From: Eukaryota sp. TZLM1-RC
Lineage: Eukaryota; Metamonada: BaSk clade
Length of the DNA stretch: 64,000 bases
NCBI GenBank assembly: GCA_040285825.1
Contig: JAUPSS010000005.1
Location: 1,798,001 to 1,862,000, forward strand
Direction of reading: 5' to 3'
Positions within the stretch are counted from its first letter, which is position 1. Each line of letters begins with the position of its first letter. The position numbers were made by a program, and so were the translations under genes. Under the pieces are notes generated by a model that saw only the letters and a program-made list of their open reading frames with translations, made no database searches and was not told the DNA's origin. Shown here piece after piece: positions 47,031 through 58,600 of the stretch.

Positions 47031-47130
47031 GTCGTTTGTGAGCTTGGCTTGCCAAGTTTCACTTTAACTGAAACCTAATACCGAACCAACCCTTTTTATT
47101 ATAAAAACTAATAGTTTCTATGAAACATCC
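47031..47130 (+). other. ITS1
   Basis: About 100 nt between 18S and 5.8S, unusually short, with a complementary pair (AGCTTGGCTTGCCAAG) near its start that can form a hairpin. Confidence 0.85.
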
Positions 47131-47290
47131 AACTTTCAGTGATGGATGTCTCGGCTCCTTTATCGATGAAGAACGCAGCGAATTGCGATACGTAATGTGA
47201 ATTGCAGAATCTGTGAATCATCGAAACTTTGAACGCAAATGGTAGTTCTTTAGAGCTTCGGCTTTATTGAACTATACTTGAATCAGCGTC
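47131..47290 (+). rRNA. 5.8S ribosomal RNA
   Basis: Starts AACTTTCAGTGATGGATGTC and contains the conserved CGATGAAGAACGCAGC and GAATTGCAGAATCTGTGAAT blocks; it ends near AATCAGCGTCG. About 160 nt. Confidence 0.95.
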
Positions 47291-47449
47291 GTCTTTTATT
47301 TTTCCATTTCGGATAATTGGAATTGAAGGTTACTTCTTTTCTTAAATAATCAAATATATGATTGACTTTTGTCAACATTTATTGTTGAAGGCAACTTTTA
47401 CATTAATTGACGACTCATCTCTTTCATATATTGTCTTTTAGACATCATT
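47291..47449 (+). other. ITS2
   Basis: About 160 nt, AT-rich; ends where CGACCTGATTTCAAG, the 28S 5' end that pairs with 5.8S, begins. Confidence 0.85.
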
Positions 47450-47798
47450 TCGACCTGATTTCAAGTAAGATCACCCCCTGGACTTAAGCATATCAATAAG
47501 GGGAGGAAAAGAAAATAACTATGATTTCCTTAGTAGCGGCGAGCGAACAGGAAAAAGCTCAAGACTGAATCTTTATGATCTTTAGATTGTGAAGAGTTGT
47601 AGTCTATGGAAACCAGTATTCGGTTCTCGATGTATAAGTCCTTTGGAAAAGGGTATCATGGAAGGTGAAAATCCTGTAAATGACATCGAAGTAATTGATT
47701 CACTACTGATTTTCCGAGAGTCGCGCTGTTTGGGAATGCAGCGTTAAATGTGGGGTAAGTTTCCCATAAAGCTAAATATAAAAGGAGACCGATAGTTC

Positions 47799-47829
<31 letters not shown>

Positions 47830-48670
47830 TCTGAAGAGAGAGTTAAAAGTACCTGAAATCACTGAAAGGATAAGCGATTGGAACTTGATATTGATAGCTT
47901 CGGCTGTCTTGCGTTGGAGTGATTTTGAAAATTGAGTGATTGTGGGGAAGGTAGCTATAATGAACTTCGGTTTATTGTAGTGTTATAGCCTCATAAATTG
48001 TTCTTTTTAAGAATCAGGAATACGGTTTTACCGAGACTCCAACATAAAAGGTTCAATTGTCCCGTCTTGAAACACGGACCAAGGAGTGTATCTCTTCTGC
48101 AAGTCGTAGGGTGTAAAAACCTGAAGGCGAAATGAAAGTAATTTTATGAGGGGAAGTTTCGACTGCACCCTCAACCAGTCCTTGCAAAGGGATCTGAGTA
48201 TGAGCAGAATGGATACGACCCGAAAGCCGCTGAACTATGCCTGAATAGGATGAAGCCAGGGGAAACTCTGGTGGAAGTCCGTAGCGATGTTGACGTGCAA
48301 ATCACTCGTCAAATTTGGGTATAGGGGCGAAAGACTCATCGAAGCGGCTAGTAGCTGGTTACGTTCGAAGTTTCCCCCAGGATAGCTGGAGCTTGTTTTA
48401 GTTTTGTCCGGTAAAGCTAATGATTAGAGGTACTAGGGACGCAATGTCCTTAGCCTATTCTCAAACTTTAAATGGGCAAGATTTGTGATGATACTTAAGT
48501 GATCGTTGCAATTGAATAATAGCTCTAAGTGGGCCATTTTTGGTAAGCAGAACTGGCGATGTGGGATGCTCCAAAAGACATGTTAAGGTGCCTAAGTGTG
48601 CACTCATTTAGACCCCAGAAAAGGTGTTGGTTGATATTGACAGCAGGACGGTGGCCATGGAAGTCGGAAT

Positions 48671-48704
<34 letters not shown>

Positions 48705-49614
48705 TCAACTAGCCCTGAAAATTGATGGCGCTAAAGTGTGCCACCTATACATGTCCATTAATTCATTTTATGAGTTAATGTGTAGAACGTCGTGGGGGTT
48801 GCGTAGAAGGTTCATTGTGAAATGGACTGGAGCAGCCTCTAGTGCAGATCTTGGTGGTAGTAGCAAATAAACAAGTTGGAATCTTGTTGACCGAAGTGGA
48901 GTAGGGTTCCATGGTAAAGGTATTCTGCCATGGGTTAGTCGGTCCTAAGGCACAGGTTAACTCTTTGAGAGGGGGCTTTTATAGCTCCGTCCTGTCGAAA
49001 GGGAAGCAGGTTAATATTCCTGCACCAACAGTGGGTGTTCGTGGTAACACAATCGAATCTAGAGATGTCGGGGAGGATCCTGGGAAGAGTTATCTTTTCT
49101 TATTAACTGTCTATTGTCCATGGAATCTGTTTAACAGGAGAAGTGGATATAAGATAGGAAGAGCATTACGTTTTTGTAATGTCCGGTGTATTCTCAACGG
49201 CCCTTGAAAATCTAGAGGAGTAATCACTTCATTGTTGTCCGTACCGATAACCGCATCAGGTCTCCAAGGTGTGTAGCCTCTGGTCTATAGAAGAACGTAG
49301 GTAAGGGAAGTCGGCAAAATAGATCCGTAACTTCGGGATAAGGATTGGCTCTAGGGGCCTTGTGTAAGAGCCCTAGTGGTGACGCACTGAGCGTTGATGT
49401 GATTGGCAACAATTGCGTTGATGCGAGGTGTTGATCCATTGGGATTACTTTTATGCAATTAAAGGTCAACCTAGAACTGTAACGGACAAAGGGAACCCGA
49501 CTGTTTAATCGAAACAAAGCTTTCTGATGGCCGGAAACGGTGTTGACAGAAAGTGATTTCTGCTCAGTGCTCTGAATGTCATTGTGAAGAGATTCAATCA
49601 AGCACGGGTAAACA

Positions 49615-49659
<45 letters not shown>

Positions 49660-49660
49660 C

Positions 49661-49693
<33 letters not shown>

Positions 49694-49715
49694 GTTCCCA
49701 CTGTCCCTACCTACC

Positions 49716-49751
<36 letters not shown>

Positions 49752-49757
49752 TAATTC

Positions 49758-49795
<38 letters not shown>

Positions 49796-50154
49796 TGATA
49801 TTGTGAACCGATTCAGGAGGTGTAGCGTACAGGGGAGTAGATTTATCTACGCCAATGAAACACCCTGACTCTTGACATTGGTTTGCTAACTTAATTAATC
49901 CGAAACAGGTTTCCTGTTTCAAGATTTAAGTGTCTTCGGATACGATCGGATTTAAGGACATTGTCAGATGGGGAGTTTGGCTGGGGCGGCACATCTCCAA
50001 AATAATAACGGAGGTGTCCTAAGGTGAGCTCAATGAGAACAGAAATCTCATGTAGAACATAAGGGTAAAAGCTCACTTGATTTTGATTTTCAGTATGAAT
50101 ACAAACCAAGAAATTGTGGCCTAACGATCCTTTAACTATAAGAAACTTTTAGCT

Positions 50155-50197
<43 letters not shown>

Positions 50198-50299
50198 AGC
50201 CAAGCGTTCATAGCGACGTTGCTTTTTGATTCTTCGATGTCGGCTCTTCCTATCATTGAGAAGCAGAATTCTCAAAGCGTTGGATTGTTCACCCATTAA

Positions 50300-50355
<56 letters not shown>

Positions 50356-50682
50356 AATAATTGTCATCCTAATAGTAAAGCAACCCAGTACGAGAGGAAC
50401 CGTTGTTTCGCATAATTGGTATTTACGCTTATCTGAAAAGATATTGGTGTGAAGCTAACATGCGTTGGATTATAGCTGAACGCCTCTAAGCTAGTATCCA
50501 ACCTAGAAAGGATGATATATTGACCTGCAAATTTAATCGATAAAGATTAGGATTGTGTTTACACAGTCCCAATATCTCATCAGTGGGATTGATGTTTAGT
50601 CTAAGTACTATTCATTGATCATTGAAACTATGAAGATTCGCAGGATCATGAAACCTTGGCAGACGACCAAGATACGGAACTC
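47450..50682 (+). rRNA. 28S (large subunit) ribosomal RNA, uninterrupted
   Basis: Runs from CGACCTGATTTCAAG through all core blocks, including TAGTAGCGGCGAGCGAAC, CTCTTAAGGTAGCCAAATGC (the R2 target, intact, at about 49632) and the sarcin-ricin loop AGTACGAGAGGAACC (50387-50401). The R1 target downstream is also empty. About 3.2 kb, with short expansion segments. The 3' end merges into the spacer repeat at ATTGCTGTAAGTG. Confidence 0.95.
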
Positions 50683-53600
50683 ATTGCTGTAAGTGTAAGA
50701 GTATGGTTTTTATACGATTTACTGAGGCTCATATGAAGTTCCTAGTTTCGTATATTGACCAATGGTTGTTTATTACAATCATTGGTCAAATCTTTAAAGT
50801 CCATTTTGGGACAATTAATATAACAATTGTGGTGTTAAAGTCCGTGCTATGGTCATTTGATTAGTCATTGGTATGATTGGTTGAATGGTCATTGGTATGA
50901 TTAGATGAGTTGCATGTAGTCTTTATGTACTAGATGTGATCAACTTGTGATCAAACTTTGTGTGAAATTGTGTGTTAGTAATGTTGGCTATGTGTTACTT
51001 GATCAGTACAAACTCATGATTACATTTTCAAATGATTTTGTATATATTTGAATTAATTGAGTGTATTAATTTTTAAACATTAAATTGTAAAAAAAGTAAA
51101 AAATCAAAAAGTATACAATTGAATGTTGTAAACTAATAAAACAATTGCTGTAAGTGTAAGAGTATCGTTTTTGATACGATTTACTGAGGCTCATATGAAG
51201 TTCCTAGTTTCGTATATTGACCAATGGTTGTTTATTACAATCATTGGTCAAATCTTTAAAGTCCATTTTGGGACAATTAATATAACAATTGTGGTGTTAA
51301 AGTCCGTGCTATGGTCATTTGATTAGTCATTGGTATGATTGGTTGAATGGTCATTGGTATGATTAGATGAGTTGCATGTAGTCTTTATGTACTAGATGTG
51401 ATCAACTTGTGATCAAACTTTGTGTGAAATTGTGTGTTAGTAATGTTGGCTATGTGTTACTTGATCAGTACAAACTCATGATTACATTTTCAAATGATTT
51501 TGTATATATTTGAATTAATTGAGTGTATTAATTTTTAAACATTAAATTGTAAAAAAGTAAAAATCAAAAAGTATACAATTGAATGTTGTAAACTAATAAA
51601 ACAATTGCTGTAAGTGTAAGAGTATCGTTTTTGATACGATTTACTGAGGCTCATATGAAGTTCCTAGTTTCGTATATTGACCAATGGTTGTTTATTACAA
51701 TCATTGGTCAAATCTTTAAAGTCCATTTTGGGACAATTAATATAACAATTGTGGTGTTAAAGTCCGTGCTATGGTCATTTGAGTAGTCATTGGTATGATT
51801 GGTTGAATGGTCATTGGTATGATTAGATGAGTTGCATGTAGTCTTTATGTACTAGATGTGATCAACTTGTGATCAAACTTTGTGTGAAATTGTGTGTTAG
51901 TAATGTTGGCTATGTGTTACTTGATCAGTACAAACTCATGATTACATTTTCAAATGATTTTGTATATATTTGAATTAATTGAGTGTATTAATTTTTAAAC
52001 ATTAAATTGTAAAAAAAGTGAAAAATCAAAGTATACAATTGAATGTTGTAAACTAATAAAACAATTGCTGTAAGTGTAAGAGTATCGTTTTTGATACGAT
52101 TTACTGAGGCTCATATGAAGTTCCTAGTTTCGTATATTGACCAATGGTTGTTTATTACAATCATTGGTCAAATCTTTAAAGTCCATTTTGGGACAATTAA
52201 TATAACAATTGTGGTGTTAAAGTCCGTGCTATGGTCATTTGATTAGTCATTGGTATGATTGGTTGAATGGTCATTGGTATGATTAGATGAGTTGCATGTA
52301 GTCTTTATGTACTAGATGTGATCAACTTGTGATCAAACTTTGTGTGAAATTGTGTGTTAGTAATGTTGGCTATGTGTTACTTGATCAGTACAAACTCATG
52401 ATTACATTTTCAAATGATTTTGTATATATTTGAATTAATTGAGTGTATTAATTTTTAAACATTAAATTGTAAAAAAAGTAAAAAATCAAAAAGTATACAA
52501 TTGAATGTTGTAAACTAATAAAACAATTGCTGTAAGTGTAAGAGTATCGTTTTTGATACGATTTACTGAGGCTCATATGAAGTTCCTAGTTTCGTATATT
52601 GACCAATGGTTGTTTATTACAATCATTGGTCAAATCTTTAAAGTCCATTTTGGGACAATTAATATAACAATTGTGGTGTTAAAGTCCGTGCTATGGTCAT
52701 TTGATAGTCATTGGTATGATTGGTTGAATGGTCATTGGTATGATTAGATGAGTTGCATGTAGTCTTTATGTACTAGATGTGATCAACTTGTGATCAAACT
52801 TTGTGTGAAATTGTGTGTTAGTAATGTTGGCTATGTGTTACTTGATCAGTACAAACTCATGATTACATTTTCAAATGATTTTGTATATATTTGAATTAAT
52901 TGAGTGTATTAATTTTTAAACATTAAATTGTAAAAAAGTAAAAAATCAAAAAGTATACAATTGAATGTTGTAAACTAATAAAACAATTGCTGTAAGTGTA
53001 AGAGTATCGTTTTTGATACGATTTACTGAGGCTCATATGAAGTTCCTAGTTTCGTATATTGACCAATGGTTGTTTATTACAATCATTGGTCAAATCTTTA
53101 AAGTCCATTTTGGGACAATTAATATAACAATTGTGGTGTTAAAGTCCGTGCTATGGTCATTTGATAGTCATTGGTATGATTGGTTGAATGGTCATTGGTA
53201 TGATTAGATGAGTTGCATGTAGTCTTTATGTACTAGATGTGATCAACTTGTGATCAAACTTTGTGTGAAATTGTGTGTTAGTAATGTTGGCTATGTGTTA
53301 CTTGATCAGTACAAACTCATGATTACATTTTCAAATGATTTTGTATATATTTGAATTAATTGAGTGTATTAATTTTTAAACATTAAATTGTAAAAAAGTA
53401 AAAATCAAAAAGTATACAATTGAATGTTGTAAACTAATAAAACAATTGCTGTAAGTGTAAGAGTATCGTTTTTGATACGATTTACTGAGGCTCATATGAA
53501 GTTCCTAGTTTCGTATATTGACCAATGGTTGTTTATTACAATCATTGGTCAAATCTTTAAAGTCCATTTTGGGACAATTAATATAACAATTGTGGTGTTA

Positions 53601-55616
53601 AAGTCCGTGCTATGGTCATTTGATTAGTCATTGGTATGATTGGTTGAATGGTCATTGGTATGATTAGATGAGTTGCATGTAGTCTTTATGTACTAGATGT
53701 GATCAACTTGTGATCAAACTTTGTGTGAAATTGTGTGTTAGTAATGTTGGCTATGTGTTACTTGATCAGTACAAACTCATGATTACATTTTCAAATGATT
53801 TTGTATATATTTGAATTAATTGAGTGTATTAATTTTTAAACATTAAATTGTAAAAAAGTAAAAATCAAAAAGTATACAATTGAATGTTGTAAACTAATAA
53901 AACAATTGCTGTAAGTGTAAGAGTATCGTTTTTGATACGATTTACTGAGGCTCATATGAAGTTCCTAGTTTCGTATATTGACCAATGGTTGTTTATTACA
54001 ATCATTGGTCAAATCTTTAAAGTCCATTTTGGGACAATTAATATAACAATTGTGGTGTTAAAGTCCGTGCTATGGTCATTTGATAGTCATTGGTATGATT
54101 GGTTGAATGGTCATTGGTATGATTAGATGAGTTGCATGTAGTCTTTATGTACTAGATGTGATCAACTTGTGATCAAACTTTGTGTGAAATTGTGTGTTAG
54201 TAATGTTGGCTATGTGTTACTTGATCAGTACAAACTCATGATTACATTTTCAAATGATTTTGTATATATTTGAATTAATTGAGTGTATTAATTTTTAAAC
54301 ATTAAATTGTAAAAAAGTAAAAATCAAAAAGTATACAATTGAATGTTGTAAACTAATAAAACAATTGCTGTAAGTGTAAGAGTATCGTTTTTGATACGAT
54401 TTACTGAGGCTCATATGAAGTTCCTAGTTTCGTATATTGACCAATGGTTGTTTATTACAATCATTGGTCAAATCTTTAAAGTCCATTTTGGGACAATTAA
54501 TATAACAATTGTGGTGTTAAAGTCCGTGCTATGGTCATTTGATTAGTCATTGGTATGATTGGTTGAATGGTCATTGGTATGATTAGATGAGTTGCATGTA
54601 GTCTTTATGTACTAGATGTGATCAACTTGTGATCAAACTTTGTGTGAAATTGTGTGTTAGTAATGTTGGCTATGTGTTACTTGATCAGTACAAACTCATG
54701 ATTACATTTTCAAATGATTTTGTATATATTTGAATTAATTGAGTGTATTAATTTTTAAACATTAAATTGTAAAAAAAGTAAAAAATCAAAAAGTATACAA
54801 TTGAATGTTGTAAACTAATAAAACAATTGCTGTAAGTGTAAGAGTATCGTTTTTGATACGATTTACTGAGGCTCATATGAAGTTCCTAGTTTCGTATATT
54901 GACCAATGGTTGTTTATTACAATCATTGGTCAAATCTTTAAAGTCCATTTTGGGACAATTAATATAACAATTGTGGTGTTAAAGTCCGTGCTATGGTCAT
55001 TTGATTAGTCATTGGTATGATTGGTTGAATGGTCATTGGTATGATTAGATGAGTTGCATGTAGTCTTTATGTACTAGATGTGATCAACTTGTGATCAAAC
55101 TTTGTGTGAAATTGTGTGTTAGTAATGTTGGCTATGTGTTACTTGATCAGTACAAACTCATGATTACATTTTCAAATGATTTTGTATATATTTGAATTAA
55201 TTGAGTGTATTAATTTTTAAACATTAAATTGTAAAAAAAGTAAAAAATCAAAAAGTATACAATTGAATGTTGTAAACTAATAAAACAATTGCTGTAAGTG
55301 TAAGAGTATCGTTTTGATACGATTTACTGAGGCTCATATGAAGTTCCTAGTTTCGTATATTGACCAATGGTTGTTTATTACAATCATTGGTCAAATCTTT
55401 AAAGTCCATTTTGGGACAATTAATATAACAATTGTGGTGTTAAAGTCCGTGCTATGGTCATTTGATTAGTCATTGGTTGAATGGTCATTGGTATGATTAG
55501 ATGAGTTGCATGTAGTCTTTATGTACTAGATGTGATCAACTTGTGATCAAACTTTGTGTGAAATTGTGTGTTAGTAATGTTGGCTATGTGTTACTTGATC
55601 AGTACAAACTCATGAT
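50683..55616 (+). repeat. rDNA spacer tandem array downstream of 28S, ~11 units
   Basis: The same ~461-bp unit, starting immediately after 28S. The first unit carries an altered first hairpin (GTATGGTTTTTATAC). Several units share one-base deletions (TTTGATAGTC instead of TTTGATTAGTC). The last unit is cut within ACTCATGAT where the retrotransposon begins. Confidence 0.95.
50755..50789 (+). promoter_or_regulatory. Conserved 14-bp hairpin, first copy downstream of 28S
   Basis: Arms TTGACCAATGGTTG and CAATCATTGGTCAA around a TTTATTA loop: 13 of 14 pairs match and the other is a G-U in RNA. It lies about 75 nt past the 28S end and recurs in every spacer unit. It is a candidate 3' ETS processing stem, Pol I terminator or replication-fork barrier site. 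A smaller hairpin (GTATC-GTTTTT-GATAC) lies about 45 nt upstream in each unit. Confidence 0.5.
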
Positions 55617-55646
55617 GTCCTATCTCCCTGTTCCCACCGCCATTGT

Positions 55647-58600
55647 ATGAGGCAGACATCTCTTACAGGGTTTTTTATGCCCTCAAAGTCTCAACCTTCT
55701 TTATCTCCTTCAGAATTCTCTTCTCTTTTGGAAGGTCTAGAAGAGTCCAACATGACTGCCGATGTCAGCGGCATCGAGCAGAATAGCCCTAGTGCTATAG
55801 AGCTGTCCGTGGCAGATTCTCATGAATCTGGCCGAAATCTAGTGTTGGCTTCTTCCTATGACCAAACTCCACATTTATATGCGGAAGATAAGTCCTCTTT
55901 CTCCATTTCACAACTTACCTCTGATGACCCACCCACTTCCTCCGATCAACTTTGCACTGACCCTTCCTCAGATTCTTTCAATCACATTTCTCCAATCTCC
56001 GTTTCAGACGCTACTGAATTCTCTCTTCAAACAGCGCACTCTGATCCAGATAGTTCTCACCTTGCAACTCCATATGATAGTTATCAGCGCTCACCTGGTC
56101 TAGTGGATAAGACCTTTGACTCAGAGGTTGCGGTCCTGAGTTCGAATCCCACCACACGCACATTGTCTAGTGCCTCTCCATTGGGAGGTGCTAATTCCAG
56201 CGATTCTCGTAGTGAGCTTCGGCTCGCTACAAATAACCACTGTGGTGGGAAGGGGGGTTTTTGCTCTGTGTCCCTTTGTGATGATCCCCTCTCTGCTGAT
56301 CTCCAAAATTTAGACCAAATTTCAGGTGTTTGTCAAAATCGTAGAGAAAGAAAGTTCTGCTGCTTTGTCTCGCTCTGCCCCAGAACTGAACCGTTCTCTA
56401 AGCGGTCTGGGTTGACAAGGCATTTGATGAAAATGCATCCTGATGTCAGCCTTGATGTCTTAAAAGCCAATGGATACACAAGATGTAGCTGCTCTGACAT
56501 CATTTCTGTAGAAGGCATCGGGATGCATATAACTAAGAAAGGTTGTGCATTTTCTCTCAGTGAATCTGTCAATAATTCAGAGAGTCCTCTTCTTCCTTCT
56601 GAGGACTCTCCTATTCAATTGTACCATCAACCGATTAACCCAAGCCAACGTTATGGTCTTGGGTTTGGGTATCAACAGGGCCCTCTTGTGACTGAACCTG
56701 TTCGAGATATTTCACATCCACCTGTTTGTCCTTCTGACCTTGATAGTTCTCCTGTTGTCTCTTTTGATGCCAATGATGATGGTGATGAATCTAATCCAAT
56801 CATACTTCCTGATGACGATGGCCACATACTTGAATCGAATGCTTCCTCTGATATGGATGTTAATGTGAATCCCTTGGAGATTTACACAGATGGATCTTTT
56901 CTCAAGAAAAGAAATAAATCTGGCTTTGGGGGCTTTTATACTTTCAAGGATAAGCGATTCGAAATTTATGGCCCATCACGCCACAACACCCATAACGCAG
57001 CTGAGTTTGAAGCTGTTTTGATGACCATTAAATCCTTAGTGTTGCTCTCTCACTGTCCACAACACATTATCATTTTTTCTGACAGTAGCCTTGTTGTTGA
57101 TTCTCTTAACCTAAAAGCATCCCTAAAGAATCCTACTGTCAAAAGAATCCGCAGCCAAATAAAGGATCTCATAAATAGTTCTCGTTTTAGACTATTCTCC
57201 TTCTCCTTTAAGAAAGTGTTGGCACATTCTGACAATACCAATAATAATGTTGCTGATGTTTTAGCAAAACGTGGCGCTAATGGCTCTGAATGTTCACTGC
57301 TGAAGTATTTAAGAACACGTTATCATGTCCTTGAAGGCCCTATACCACTTTGTTCATTACCACCTGACCACTGTGAACACATTGCTGATAGTGATCCCCT
57401 TGACTCGTCCATTTTAGAAAAATCACACAATTGTCCTATCTGTCCCAGTTTCTTTTCCAAAGCAAGATCCTTATGCTGCCATATTGATACGCACCACTCC
57501 TCTATAGACACTGACACATTACACATTAATAATCTGGTTCGCTGCCCAGTTTGCTTGAAGGTATTCTCATCGGTTGGTTTTGACAACCATTTCAAACGTC
57601 ATGAGTCACCGACTCTAGATATGCCCTGTATTTCTGATTCTTTATTTATTCAGCTGAGCAATGAAATTGCAAGCTTCACTTACAAACGGCTCAGTGATCG
57701 TCCCTCATTCCGCTCTGCAGTCAAGTTGGTCACCCATTCTTCCCTGCCAATGGAACAAAAATGTAGATATCTTCTAGTGCTACCGGTAGTTTGCCTAAAG
57801 CTGGACAAAGGCTCATCACTTTTTAAACTTTTCCGATTCCAACACAGGGTTCACAAATTTAATATTGGTCAATGCGAAGATACTTCTTCCTTCTTTTGTA
57901 ACACAACCCCCATCAGACCACATACATTTAGCAATCGAGTCAATATAAAGAGAGTCAAAGAACTTATTCACGACAACGAACTGAGTCGCGCTATGAATCT
58001 GCTATCAAGAGAACCACCAACAGCAAACATAACTAATAACTCCATGCTAGAGCAATTGCAACACCTCCATCCAGCTGATCCAAATTTTTGTCAATATAAC
58101 AATATGCTAACTGAACACTACTCCTACCACGACTCCTCTTCCGTAGCTGACGCAATCCTTAATTCCCCTATGACGGAAGGTGGCCCCTCCCACTGGCATG
58201 CCAAACTTTTGAAACAGTGTATTGATGACCACTTGGTGTCATGTGTACAGTATATAGCAAACGGCCTGCTCAGTGGCAAAATAAGTGAGCCCCTCAGACG
58301 TGTTCTCACTTCCAGTAGATTGCTCGCCATCCCAAAGAAAAGTAATGGAGTGCGGCCCTTGGCAGTTGGAGAACTATTTTACCGCATTGCTGCCGGCCTT
58401 GCGCTATCTAAAGTAAATGTTGACTATTTGATCAATTCAAATCAATATGGCGTGAAAGTCCCTGGTGGTGGTGAAGCTATTGTCCATTCAATTCGTAGTA
58501 ATCTAGGCCTATCTTTCGAAAAACTGATCAAGTTTGATGTGCGCAATGCATTCAATGAGGTCGATCGTTGTCAGCTTGCCCAAGCTGTTGCTGAATATTG

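Noticed and set aside
49620-49720. R1 or R2 insertion in the complete 28S gene
   Set aside because: Both classical target sequences are present and uninterrupted.
45415-50109. Open frames of 60-125 codons on both strands across the rRNA genes
   Set aside because: They lie wholly inside 18S and 28S and translate structural RNA.
56093-56165. A functional tRNA gene
   Set aside because: A and B boxes and the D-stem are present, but the acceptor, anticodon and T stems do not pair well enough for a mature tRNA.
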